Below, one piece after another: positions 1 through 7,648 of a stretch of DNA of 64,000 bases; within the stretch, counting starts at the first letter, position 1, and each line of letters opens with the position of its first letter. The stretch spans positions 3,853,001 to 3,917,000 of the forward strand of contig NZ_JAVDYC010000001.1 of the NCBI RefSeq assembly GCF_031458255.1, given 5' to 3'. The position numbers and the translations under genes are program-made. The notes under the pieces are model-generated. The model searched no databases. It was not told the DNA's origin and saw nothing but the letters and a program-made list of their open reading frames with translations. Source of the DNA: Catenuloplanes niger. GTDB lineage: Bacteria > Actinomycetota > Actinomycetes > Mycobacteriales > Micromonosporaceae.

Positions 1-529
1 AGTGGCTCGCGCCGGGCGCGGCCAGCGCGGCCGCCACCTCGTCCTCGCTCGGCCGGGTCATGCCGGGCACGGACGCGGTGGCCCGGGCGCGGTTCGCGCT
101 GTCCGCCTTCATCAGGCGGGCGCGCGCGCCCATGGTGCGGCCCGGCAGCCGCACGTCGCCGCTGGCGAGCTGAGCCACGAACCAGGCCGGGAGGTAACCC
201 TCGATCGACAGGCCGGGGTTGACCGCGAGCCACCAGTCCTCATTGGGCCAGCCGGACGCGAGGTCCCGGTAGGCCACGTGACGCGTCGACCCGGCGTGTT
301 GGGCGAGGCAGGCCGCGAGGGCCGCGGCCGAGGTGAAGGCGAGCACGTGCGTGCGGCCACCGGTGGTCCACGTGCCCCAGCTCGGCGGTCCACCGGCCGG
401 CGCGTCACCGGAGACCGGCAGCAGCAGCTCCGTGCGCGCGAGCACCTGGAAATAGGCTTCCTGGTCCTCCTTCCGGAGGGCCTCCCGCATGGCCGCTTCG
501 GCCTCGGTGGCCGGCTCCCAGTCGGTCAC
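1..529 (-). CDS. SseB-domain protein, partial (runs off left edge)
   Basis: Reading the minus strand from 529 gives an open frame to the window edge (about 176 residues, no stop), so the C-terminus lies outside. The fragment has an acidic N-terminus (WEPATEAEAAMREAL), then LLLPVSG and repeated Trp-rich stretches (WGTW, GWPNEDWWLAVNPGLSIEGY), which resemble the SseB N-terminal domain found beside actinobacterial type VII secretion genes. The start is GTG at 529, because AAGGGAGG sits 5 bases upstream; the GTG at 535 would overlap that ribosome site. It is divergent from the mycosin gene across a 138-bp intergenic region. The family call rests on my recognition of the motif pattern plus the ESX context; the biochemical role is not known to me. 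Confidence 0.65.
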   Translation of the reverse strand, partial: MTDWEPATEAEAAMREALRKEDQEAYFQVLARTELLLPVSGDAPAGGPPSWGTWTTGGRTHVLAFTSAAALAACLAQHAGSTRHVAYRDLASGWPNEDWWLAVNPGLSIEGYLPAWFVAQLASGDVRLPGRTMGARARLMKADSANRARATASVPGMTRPSEDEVAAALAAPGASH

Positions 530-667
530 GGCCACCTCCCTTCACCCATCAGGCCAGACGCATTCGCGTACAACCTACAAGGTAGATCCAAGATCACAAC
601 GCGCGGCCGCACAGGGTCACAGAGTCAGCGTCCCCGCGGATACCATCGCCCAGGCGAAGGAGGCGGG

Positions 668-1960
668 ATGCGTGGCCGAGCTGGCATCGCCGCAGTCACC
701 ATGCTGTGGGCTTTGACCGGATTTATCCCCTCAGAACCCACCATGCCACAGAAAACCGTGACGCACCTGGCGGGCATCAGAACACAACTCTCCGCTCCCG
801 CGCCAGTACCCCTTAGGTCAGTCTCCGCGACCGCTTTGTCCTGCGAAAGCACCGCTGCGCCGTCCGGTGTCGTCCGAGAAGAGCCATGGGCACAGCAACG
901 GTACGGCCTGGACCGCCTCGTCCCGATCGCGGACGGCACCGGCACGGTGGTCGCCGTCATCGATTCCGGCGTCGACCCCACCCACCCGCAGCTGGCCGGC
1001 CGGGTGCTGCACGGCACCGACTTCCTGGACGACGGCGGCGAGGGCGCGCTCGACTGCGTCGGGCACGGCACCGCGGTCGCCAGCCTGATCGCGGCCGGTC
1101 CCGCGCCCGGCGTCGCGTTCCGGGGCGTCGCGCCGGAAGCCCAGATCCTGCCGGTACGGGTGAGCGAGCAGCAGATCGTGGACGGCGCGCAGACCGGCCG
1201 CACGGTCCCGCCCGACCGGCTCGCCGCCGCGGTCCGGTGGGCCGTGGACAACGACGCGGACGTGCTCAACATGTCCGTCGTGCTCTACCTCGACGATCCG
1301 GCGCTCCGGGCCGCGATCGGCTACGCGGTCGCGAACGACGTGATCGTGGTCGCGGCCGTCGGCAACCAGCACGACGTGCCCGGCCCGGCCACGGATCCCA
1401 CGCCGTATCCCGCGGCCTACGCCGGTGTGCTCGGCGTCGGCGCGATCACCGAGGACGGACGGGCCGCCGGCTTCTCGCAGACCGGCACCTACGTCGACCT
1501 GGTCGCGCCGGGCGGTCACGTGCTGACCGCGGTGCCCGGCGGCGGCCACGCCTACGCGGACGGCACCAGTTACGCCGCCCCGTTCGGCGCCGCGACCGCC
1601 GCGCTCGTCCGGCAGCGCCGGCCGGACCTGAGCGCCACCGACGTGATCGCGCGCCTGGTCGCGACGGCCGATCCGGCGCCGGGCGGCCCGGCCGGTGAGG
1701 CGTACGGCTACGGCGTGCTCAACCCGTACCGAGCGGTCACCGACACGGTGCCCGCGCCGCCGCCCGCCCGGACCGGACCGGCCGTGACGCCGGCCGTCCC
1801 GGCCGCCGAGGCGATCGCGGCCGGGCACCCGGGCACGCCCCGCGCGCTCACGCTCGCGGCCGCCGGCCTGGCCGCCGTCACCGTCACGCTGGTCCTCGCC
1901 ACGGTCCTTCCCCGCGCCCGCCGCCGCGGCTGGCGCCCACCCACCACGAAGAACGACTGA
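668..1960 (+). CDS. mycP: Mycosin (MycP-type subtilisin protease of type VII secretion)
   Basis: A 430-residue membrane-anchored subtilisin-like serine protease. The catalytic triad is visible: Asp99 in VIDSGVD, His133 in GHGTAVAS and Ser301 in GTSYAAP, with the oxyanion Asn in VGNQ (about 233). A hydrophobic N-terminus (about 5-20) acts as signal or anchor. A Pro/Ala-rich linker (363-390) leads to a C-terminal membrane helix (394-414) followed by a basic tail, the standard MycP layout. The ATG at 668 is preceded by AAGGAGG at good spacing; the frame is open far upstream but nothing there is needed. In known ESX systems mycosins stabilise the secretion membrane complex outside the membrane and can process substrates. 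EccB and WXG100 genes nearby fit this role. The stop codon lies inside the first unit of an 82-bp tandem repeat. Confidence 0.92.
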   Translation: MRGRAGIAAVTMLWALTGFIPSEPTMPQKTVTHLAGIRTQLSAPAPVPLRSVSATALSCESTAAPSGVVREEPWAQQRYGLDRLVPIADGTGTVVAVIDSGVDPTHPQLAGRVLHGTDFLDDGGEGALDCVGHGTAVASLIAAGPAPGVAFRGVAPEAQILPVRVSEQQIVDGAQTGRTVPPDRLAAAVRWAVDNDADVLNMSVVLYLDDPALRAAIGYAVANDVIVVAAVGNQHDVPGPATDPTPYPAAYAGVLGVGAITEDGRAAGFSQTGTYVDLVAPGGHVLTAVPGGGHAYADGTSYAAPFGAATAALVRQRRPDLSATDVIARLVATADPAPGGPAGEAYGYGVLNPYRAVTDTVPAPPPARTGPAVTPAVPAAEAIAAGHPGTPRALTLAAAGLAAVTVTLVLATVLPRARRRGWRPPTTKND

Positions 1961-2225
1961 CCCACGCCTCAGCACCCGGAGTCGGCCCGCGCACCGCGCG
2001 ACGGACCGGAGGCGACCGGCCGCCGGCCGGCCGAACGACTGACCCACGCCTCAGCACCCGGAGTCGGCCCGCGCACCGCGCGACGGACCGGAGGCGACCG
2101 GCCGCCGGCCGATCGAACGACTGACACACGCCTCAGCACCCGAAACCGCACCGCGCACCGCGCGACGGACCGGAGGCGACCGGCCGCCGGCCGGCCGAAC
2201 AACTGACCCGCACCTCAGCGCGCGG
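1951..2225. repeat. 82-bp tandem repeat, about 3.3 copies
   Basis: Copies start at 1951, 2033, 2115 and 2197 (exact 82-bp period), each opening with GAACGACTGA or GAACAACTGA; the fourth copy is partial. The first copy contains the last codons and stop of the mycosin gene, so each later copy carries a duplicate of that gene end. Each unit closes with a GC-rich self-complementary segment around GGCCGCCGGCC that could form a hairpin. Copies 1 and 2 are almost identical; copy 3 carries several substitutions. No gene is visible between 1961 and 2337. The array could be a multiplied terminator or simple slippage expansion. Confidence 0.9.
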
Positions 2226-2337
2226 AGCCGGTCCGCTCACCGGCTCGGCCACCGTGCGACCGCGTGACGCGACGCGGGCCGGACGATGGTCCGCCCGGCC
2301 GCGTGCGGTCTCCGGTTCCGGACCGGCGTGACGGGGC

Positions 2338-2619
2338 TCAGCACGGATCGAACAGGGACCGGTTCCGGGCCTCGGTGGCCAGGTAGTCGGCCGCGGCGTC
2401 GTCGACGGCGCGGCCGATCTCGTGCAGCAGCGCGATCAGGTCGTCGGCCGCGCGCCGCCAGGCGTCCCGTCGCTCCACGAAGGCGCGGCGTGCCTCGCCG
2501 CTCCACGCCTCCGCCGGCAGACGCGACGCTTCGTCGAGCGCGTCGAGCGTCGATCGCAGCGCGGCCGCGGTCGCGGCGATCTCCCCGCCCATCCCGCGCA
2601 CCGCGCCGACGTCGACCAT
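2338..2619 (-). CDS. WXG100 (ESAT-6-like) protein, second of a pair
   Basis: A 93-residue, mostly helical protein with the family hallmark WSG at 39-41 between two predicted helices (GGEIAATAAALRSTLDAL and ARRAFVERRDAWRRAADDLI). It has no signal peptide, as usual for ESX substrates. Its ATG overlaps the stop of the upstream gene as TGATG, so the two are translationally coupled, like EsxB/EsxA partners that secrete as a heterodimer. It ends in ATEARNRSLFDPC; I see no clear YxxxD/E secretion motif in the last residues, although YLATE at 79-83 fits that pattern. Partner and substrate roles are inferred from family and context. Confidence 0.8.
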   Translation of the reverse strand: MVDVGAVRGMGGEIAATAAALRSTLDALDEASRLPAEAWSGEARRAFVERRDAWRRAADDLIALLHEIGRAVDDAAADYLATEARNRSLFDPC

Positions 2620-2936
2620 CACGATCGGCCCCAGGCACCGAACAGAGCCGCCAGCTCGACGGCCGCGTCGTCGTCGGCCGCGACGTAGGCGGCCGCGGTG
2701 GCCCGTAGCAGCACCGCCGTGCCGGTCAGCGCGGCCACCAGCGTCTCCTGGTCGTGTGCCCAGGCCGCGCGCAGTTCCTCGAACGCGGTGCCGCCCGCGC
2801 CACGCCAGGCCGCGCGGCCGCTGTCCAGCCGGGCGAGCATGCCGTCCAGCAACGCCCGGAGCTCGGTCGCCGCGTCGTCGCACCTCGCCGCCGCGCCCGC
2901 CAGCGCCGCCGGGTCCACCGTGGTCGTCTCTGTCAT
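2619..2936 (-). CDS. WXG100 (ESAT-6-like) protein, first of a pair
   Basis: A 105-residue helix-turn-helix protein starting MTETTTVDPAALAGAA. It carries the WRG form of the WXG turn (about residue 48) followed by GTAFEELRAAW, typical of WXG100. A YVAAD stretch near the C-terminus matches the YxxxD/E type VII export signal. The ATG at 2936 is chosen because the frame further upstream reads through unrelated basic sequence. The gene is followed directly by a second WXG100 gene overlapping by one base. The 283 bp between it and the eccB stop hold no gene and presumably contain its promoter. Expected to act as a cytosolic dimer exported by the ESX machine whose EccB subunit is encoded just upstream. 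Confidence 0.82.
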   Translation of the reverse strand: MTETTTVDPAALAGAAARCDDAATELRALLDGMLARLDSGRAAWRGAGGTAFEELRAAWAHDQETLVAALTGTAVLLRATAAAYVAADDDAAVELAALFGAWGRS

Positions 2937-3203
2937 CTGCCGCCCCTTCCGTGCCCTCCAGGCGTCGCACGCTATCCAGCGCCGCCGGTCTTCGCCGGGC
3001 CCACGGATCAATAGCGGCAAGCCGGGAGCGCCCCGGCGTTTCCCGGCAATGACCGCACCGTGCGCACGTCCGTCACCAGCGCGAAGGACGGCACCGCGGG
3101 CGGCGGGAGTGCGCCGAACGGCACGATCCGACACGGCAATCGGTCACCTTGCCCACCGCTCGGGCCAACGAGTGACCCGGGCGAGGCGCCGCCCCACAGC
3201 AGG

Positions 3204-3244
3204 GCGGGGCGGGTCGCCCCTACGGCTGAGCGGGGCGGGTCGCC
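3204..3244. repeat. 15-bp direct repeat straddling the eccB stop codon
   Basis: The 15-mer GCGGGGCGGGTCGCC occurs at 3204-3218 and again at 3230-3244. The eccB stop (3220-3222 on the minus strand) lies between the copies. The second copy is in the coding sequence. Confidence 0.75.
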
Positions 3245-4536
3245 GCCGCCGGGTCGAGGGCCGCGCCCTCCGGGATCAGCTCGACCAGGGCGGCCGGCAG
3301 GCGCAGCGGCGTCGCGTCCGGGTAGCCGAGCGTGGGCAGCAGGTCCGGCGACGCGAGCGCGTGCCGCCGGCCCGCGGCCGTGACCAGGCTGATCGTGCCG
3401 CCACCGGCGCCCGGCGCGGCCGTCGCCTCGACCAGCGCACCGCGCCCCGGCTCCACCCGCACCGCGGCCGACGCGTACCCGGACGCGGCCGGCAACCGCA
3501 CGCCGACCCGCAGCCCGTGCAGGCCGGCGTCCGAGTCCGCGACGCCGCAGAGCGCGTCCTCCACCGGCATCAGCGCGGGTGTCGTCGCCGGTCCGTCCGG
3601 TGGGCGCAGGTCGCCCGCGCGGGGCGCCGCCGCGTACGCCGCCTGGGGCAGCTCGACCGGCCCGGACTGGCCGATCCGCGGGTCGCCGAGCAGCAGATCG
3701 GCCTGCACCTGCGTGATCGCGGCCAGCCCTCCGGTCAGCGCGACCGCGTACTCCCGGGCGCCGCCCTGCGTCGCCACCACGAAGACGCTCCCGACGACCG
3801 CGCCGGTCACCACGGACGGATCGCCGAGATTCGGGATCGGCGGTGCGGCCAGCGCGGATCCGAGCGGCACCGTGTTCAGCAACGCGGTGCTCACCAGGGC
3901 GGGCCGCACCGCACCCCAGCCGAGTGCGGACAGCACCGCCTCGGACGCGACCGGATGCCGCCGGTCGCGCCAGAGCAGGTGCGTCTCACCGGCGGCGGTG
4001 ACCAGCGCGCCGGACTCGTCCAGCCGGGTCCCGCCGTCCGCGGCCGGCCCGGCCAGCAGCACCGGCGAGCCGGCGACGGAACAGAGCGACCACGGCGCCC
4101 CGGCCAGCCGGTCGGCCGGCGGCAGCGAGTCCGGCGCGTCCACGATGCCCAGCGGTACGCCGCGCGGCACCTCCTCGATCGACCGCCGGGACACCAGGAC
4201 CGTGGCCGCCTCCGGTGCTCCCGCGATGAGCAGCGCCGACGCGTAGTTGACCACCGGGTGCAGCCGGGCGTCCCGGTAGACGTACCGCGCGCCGGTCTCC
4301 TTCTCCACCACGACCGCGCGCTCGTTCCGCCAGTTCGTGGCGCCGCCGCCGGTGAACAGGTCGTAGATCAGCACCGCTCCGGCGCCGATCGCGGCGACGA
4401 GCAGCCCGGCCAGCACCGCGCCGCCGGTCCGCGCGAACGGCGTGCGCACCGGGTCGGTCTCGCGTGTGACCAGCGCCGCGACCACCCGCTGGACCGCGAA
4501 CCGGTACGCCTGAAGCTGGTCCTGCCGCGACGGCAC
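3220..4536 (-). CDS. eccB: Type VII secretion protein EccB
   Basis: A 438-residue single-pass membrane protein. The N-terminal signature PSRQDQLQAYRFAVQRV followed by LVTRETDP is diagnostic of EccB, and a membrane helix follows (about residues 35-60: GGAVLAGLLVAAIGAGAVLI). The rest is the extracellular repeat domain with the LYRDA-like segment YVYRDARLHPVVNYASA and a Cys pair (CSVAG and LCGVAD) as in mycobacterial EccB. The GTG at 4536 is preferred because GGAGGG lies 5 bases upstream; an in-frame ATG 13 codons earlier has no such site. EccB is part of the ESX core with EccC, EccD and EccE, none of which is in this window. The protein is slightly shorter than the roughly 480-500 residues I recall for mycobacterial EccB. 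Confidence 0.92.
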   Translation of the reverse strand: MPSRQDQLQAYRFAVQRVVAALVTRETDPVRTPFARTGGAVLAGLLVAAIGAGAVLIYDLFTGGGATNWRNERAVVVEKETGARYVYRDARLHPVVNYASALLIAGAPEAATVLVSRRSIEEVPRGVPLGIVDAPDSLPPADRLAGAPWSLCSVAGSPVLLAGPAADGGTRLDESGALVTAAGETHLLWRDRRHPVASEAVLSALGWGAVRPALVSTALLNTVPLGSALAAPPIPNLGDPSVVTGAVVGSVFVVATQGGAREYAVALTGGLAAITQVQADLLLGDPRIGQSGPVELPQAAYAAAPRAGDLRPPDGPATTPALMPVEDALCGVADSDAGLHGLRVGVRLPAASGYASAAVRVEPGRGALVEATAAPGAGGGTISLVTAAGRRHALASPDLLPTLGYPDATPLRLPAALVELIPEGAALDPAAATRPAQP

Positions 4537-4776
4537 CGCACCCTCCACATCGCTCCGGCCGGCCACACCCCACATCGATCGTTATGGGTACGCAACCGGC
4601 TACCGGCAGGCAGGTTAGCGCGACGGCCGCCGTCGCGCGGACCGCCCGGCCGCACCACCGGGGCCACCCGTTCCGGCCCGGCGACGGCACACCGCGCGTC
4701 GCCGGGCAGCGACGCTCGGCGAGCAGTCGACCGCGCAGCGACGTAGCCGCTGGTGACGCTGTGCGAAGATCGGATC

Positions 4777-5154
4777 GTGGGCATCCTCATTCGGCTCGGC
4801 ATCAGCGCGCTGGCACTCTGGATCGCCACGCTGGTCGTTCCGGGCATCTCGCTGGAGACCGGGTCGCTCGGCGGCGCGGTCGGCACGCTGGTGGCGGTCG
4901 CGGTGATCTTCGGGTTGGTCAACGCGGTGCTGCGGCCGCTGATCAAGGTGGTCGGCTGCGGGTTCTACCTGCTGACGCTGGGCCTGATCGCGCTGGTCGT
5001 GAACGGTCTGCTGTTCATGCTGACCGGCTGGATCGCCGGCGAGCTGAGCCTGCCGTTCGTGGTGGACGGTTTCTGGCCGGCCGTGCTCGGCGCGCTGCTG
5101 GTCTCGATCGCGAGCTGGGCGCTGAACCTGTTCGTGCCGGACGGCAACGACTAG
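4777..5154 (+). CDS. Phage-holin-family (DUF/superfamily IV-like) small membrane protein
   Basis: About 125 residues with four hydrophobic segments: LGISALALWIATLVV, a Gly/Val-rich helix near 30-50, the GCGFYLLTLGLIALVVNGLLF segment and a C-terminal helix LGALLVSIASWALNLFV. The conserved pattern N-AVLRPLIKVV followed by the LTLGLIALVVN segment is typical of the chromosomal phage-holin-4 superfamily (YvlD-like) proteins. Despite the name, these are common housekeeping-type membrane proteins and not evidence of a prophage. The start is uncertain: GTG at 4777 gives a normal N-terminus, GTG at 4753 would add eight residues, and neither has a strong ribosome site. Function is unknown. Confidence 0.8.
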   Translation: MGILIRLGISALALWIATLVVPGISLETGSLGGAVGTLVAVAVIFGLVNAVLRPLIKVVGCGFYLLTLGLIALVVNGLLFMLTGWIAGELSLPFVVDGFWPAVLGALLVSIASWALNLFVPDGND

Positions 5155-5266
5155 GCCCGGCATCGGCGTGGGGCCGAGGCGAGGCGCGGCCCGGCCCTCC
5201 GCTTCGATACGGGGCCTTGCTCACACGCAAGGACCGCCGGCGCGGGAGGGCCTTACGGTAGGCCCC

Positions 5267-6178
5267 ATGGACGAGACACGCCGCGGACTCGCGTACGGCC
5301 TGGCCGCGTACGCCATCTGGGGTTTCTTCCCGCTCTACATCCGGCTGCTGGAGCCGGCCGGCCCGGTGGAGGTCCTGGCCCACCGGGTGATCTGGTCGGT
5401 CGCGTTCGTCGCCGCGCTGCTCACCCTCGTCCGCGGCTGGTCGTTCCTGCGCGCGCTGCGCGGGCAGCCGAAGCGGCTCGGCGGCATCGCGCTGGCCGCC
5501 GTGCTGATCGGCATCAACTGGGGCGGCTACATCTACGGCGTCCACACCGAGCGCGTGGTCGAGACCGCGCTCGGCTACTTCATCACGCCGCTGGTCGTGG
5601 TGCTGCTCGGCGTGCTGGTGCTGCGCGAGCGGCTGCGCCCCGCGCAGTGGGCCGCGCTCGGCGTGAGCGCGCTGGCGGTGCTGGTGCTGACGGTCGACTA
5701 CGGCCGGCTGCCGTACCTGGCGTTGACGCTGGCCGCGAGCTTCGGCACGTACGGCCTGGTCAAGAAGAACCTGGCACTGCCGCCGTCCGGTGGCCTGTTC
5801 GTCGAGTCGGCCGTGCTGGCGCTGCCCGCGCTCGCCTATCTGAGCTGGCTGGCCGTGACCGGTGGCGCCACGTTCGGCACCGAGGGCGCGGGCCACCTGG
5901 CGCTGATGGTGCTGTCCGGCGCCGCGACCGCGATTCCGCTGATCATGTTCGCGAGCGCGGCGAACCGGCTCACGCTGACCGCGGTCGGGATGCTCCAGTA
6001 CGTCGCGCCGATCCTGCAGCTCGTGGTCGCGGTGTTCGTCTTCCACGAGCCGATGCCACCGGCCCGGCTGGCCGGCTTCGCGCTGGTCTGGGTCGCGCTG
6101 ATCATCTTCACCGTGGACGGCATCCGGTCGAGCCGCGCCGCGCGCCGCACGGCGGCGCCGGAGACGGCCCCCGTCTAG
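5267..6178 (+). CDS. rarD: RarD / EamA-type permease
   Basis: A 303-residue protein with ten predicted membrane helices, in the drug/metabolite transporter superfamily. The N-terminal GLAYGLAAYAIWGFFPLY, the HRVIWS segment and the INWGGYIYGV motif are characteristic of RarD (chloramphenicol-sensitivity protein family). The second EamA half contains FGTYGLVKKNLALPPSGGL and a TAVGMLQYVAPILQL helix. The ATG at 5267 is the first start that gives a normal N-terminus. The gene converges on the anti-sigma gene with a single base between the two stop codons and no visible terminator, so transcripts probably overlap. The substrate is unknown. Confidence 0.9.
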   Translation: MDETRRGLAYGLAAYAIWGFFPLYIRLLEPAGPVEVLAHRVIWSVAFVAALLTLVRGWSFLRALRGQPKRLGGIALAAVLIGINWGGYIYGVHTERVVETALGYFITPLVVVLLGVLVLRERLRPAQWAALGVSALAVLVLTVDYGRLPYLALTLAASFGTYGLVKKNLALPPSGGLFVESAVLALPALAYLSWLAVTGGATFGTEGAGHLALMVLSGAATAIPLIMFASAANRLTLTAVGMLQYVAPILQLVVAVFVFHEPMPPARLAGFALVWVALIIFTVDGIRSSRAARRTAAPETAPV

Positions 6179-6179
6179 G

Positions 6180-6893
6180 CTAGGGCACCACGTACGTCAG
6201 CAGCGTCGTGTCGTCGGACCGGACCAGCTCGAACCGGTCCAGCTCATCCCCGGTGTAGTGGGTCAGGCCGGTCAACTCGACCCGGTCCCCCGGCGCCGCC
6301 CACCACGAACCGATCTGGTCCTGGGTCCCGTCCGCGCCCTTGGCGATCAGCCGGAACAGGATCGCCTTGCCCTCCTTGCCGGTCGACTCGTAGGCGCACT
6401 CCATCGCGATCGCGGTGCCGTACTCCTTGCTGGTCATCCCCACCGCGGCGGAGACCGGCACGGTGGCGGCGACCGGTTTCATCTCCTTCAGCTCCGGTGG
6501 CGGCTCGGACGAGGAACTCGGGAGCGCGACCGGTGGAGCCGAGGAACCGCTGCCGCGCAGCGCGTCCGCGCCGAAGCCCACCACGAGCGCGAGCGCGGCC
6601 GCGGCGGCGAGCGTTCCGGCGTACCGCCATCGGCTCGTGCGCCGGCTGCGGCGGCGTTCCGTGGTGGCGGCCGTGATCACGCGGGGCAGCCGGGACCGCT
6701 CCGCCGGGACGGCCAGCTCGGCGAAGTCCGCCGGGTCGAGCCGTCCGAGCAGGCCGGGCAGGACCGCGATCTCCGCGACCGCCTCCCGGCAGAACGAACA
6801 GGTGGACAGGTGCCGCTCGTAGGCGGCCCGTTCTCCGGGGGAGAGCGCGCCGAGGACGTAAGCGCCGTCGTCGTACGCGTAATCGCACCTCAC
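6180..6893 (-). CDS. Anti-sigma factor, RskA-like
   Basis: A 237-residue single-pass membrane protein. The N-terminal zinc-binding anti-sigma motif is visible as HxxxCxxC (RHLSTCSFC, about residues 28-36). A basic linker (ERRRSRRTSRWR) precedes one membrane helix (about 95-115), then a Pro/Ser stretch and an extracytoplasmic RskA-type domain ending in YVVP. It starts with GTG at 6893, overlapping the sigma-factor stop by four bases (GTGA), so the two are coupled. By family knowledge it holds the partner sigma factor at the membrane until regulated proteolysis releases it. The signal sensed is not evident. Confidence 0.88.
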   Translation of the reverse strand: MRCDYAYDDGAYVLGALSPGERAAYERHLSTCSFCREAVAEIAVLPGLLGRLDPADFAELAVPAERSRLPRVITAATTERRRSRRTSRWRYAGTLAAAAALALVVGFGADALRGSGSSAPPVALPSSSSEPPPELKEMKPVAATVPVSAAVGMTSKEYGTAIAMECAYESTGKEGKAILFRLIAKGADGTQDQIGSWWAAPGDRVELTGLTHYTGDELDRFELVRSDDTTLLTYVVP

Positions 6894-7405
6894 CGCATCA
6901 CCCCCATTTCTTCCAGCGCCATGCGCAGAGCTCGCAACGCGTAGTGGGTCCTGGACTTGATCGTGCCGGGCGGGACGCCCAGCCGTTGTGCCGCCTCCGA
7001 CACCGATCGTCCCTGGTAGAAGCACTCCACCAGGACCTCTCGGTGTGCGGGGGAAAGCCGGGACAGAGCCTCGGCGACGGTCCACGCCTCCACTGCGCGG
7101 TCAGCCTCGTCTTCCGTCGGTGGTGGTTCCGGCAGCACGTCGGTGATCACCTCACCGGGTCGTGCGGACCGCCGTCGCCACGCGTCGATCGCCAGGTTCC
7201 GTGCGGTCGTGAACAGCCACGCCCGTACCGAACCCCGCTGTGGGTCCAGCGCCTCCGGATGTCGCCACGCGCGAAGCAACGTCTCCTGACAGAGATCTTC
7301 GGCGCGCTGACGGTCTCCTCCGGCGAGCCGAAGCGCGTGTGCGAACAGCGCGTCCCCGTGCTCGTCGTGCAAGACCCGCAGCAGTGCGGTGCCCTCGTCC
7401 GTCAA
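6890..7405 (-). CDS. ECF RNA polymerase sigma factor, SigK-like
   Basis: A 171-residue group 4 (ECF) sigma factor. Region 2 contains AEDLCQETLLRAWRHP and region 2.4 SVRAWLFTTARNLAIDAWRRR; region 4 contains LSPAHREVLVECFYQGRSVSEAAQRLGVPPGTIKSR (helix-turn-helix), with a linker rich in Pro/Glu between. The start is TTG at 7405, chosen because a GGGGGG-type ribosome site lies about 6 bases upstream and no ATG or GTG is available in frame. It is coupled to the RskA-like anti-sigma gene, matching the SigK/RskA arrangement. It is divergent from phoX; whether phoX is a target is unknown. Confidence 0.9.
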   Translation of the reverse strand: MTDEGTALLRVLHDEHGDALFAHALRLAGGDRQRAEDLCQETLLRAWRHPEALDPQRGSVRAWLFTTARNLAIDAWRRRSARPGEVITDVLPEPPPTEDEADRAVEAWTVAEALSRLSPAHREVLVECFYQGRSVSEAAQRLGVPPGTIKSRTHYALRALRMALEEMGVMR

Positions 7406-7454
7406 CGGCCACCCCCCTTTCCTGGCTCTAGGTACGCGGCCCGGCCCGGAAACG

Positions 7455-7502
7455 GTTCAAAGGCCAGCTCACGCGCTGCAATTCACCTTTGGTTCATTCG
7501 CC
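7455..7502 (+). promoter_or_regulatory. PHO-box-like direct repeats upstream of phoX
   Basis: Two pairs of 11-base units resembling the actinobacterial PhoP consensus (GTTCACC-type): GTTCAAAGGCC (7455-7465) plus a weaker AGCTCACGCGC (7466-7476), then ATTCACCTTTG (7481-7491) plus GTTCATTCGCC (7492-7502). The 11-bp phasing and the phosphatase gene downstream support PhoP control. It lies in the divergent sigK-like/phoX intergenic region, about 150 bp before the phoX start, so it could act on either gene. Confidence 0.6.
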
Positions 7503-7648
7503 AGCCACCGTCGGTGCTCGGAAGGGATCACGGGTTCTGGCAGCGTGCGGCACGCACGGCCGGTAACAGGGTGGCCGCGCTCGTCCACGCCCCCTGCCTT
7601 CGGACGTGGAGAACCGATATGTCTGACCCGACGAGGAGGCTTCACCAC

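Noticed and set aside
2237-2638. Arg-rich open frames on both strands around the WXG genes
   Set aside because: They overlap the WXG100 gene or the tandem array and consist of low-complexity sequence without ribosome sites.
4777-5154. Prophage remnant because of a holin-family protein
   Set aside because: This holin-like family is common on bacterial chromosomes and no endolysin, integrase or structural phage genes are nearby.
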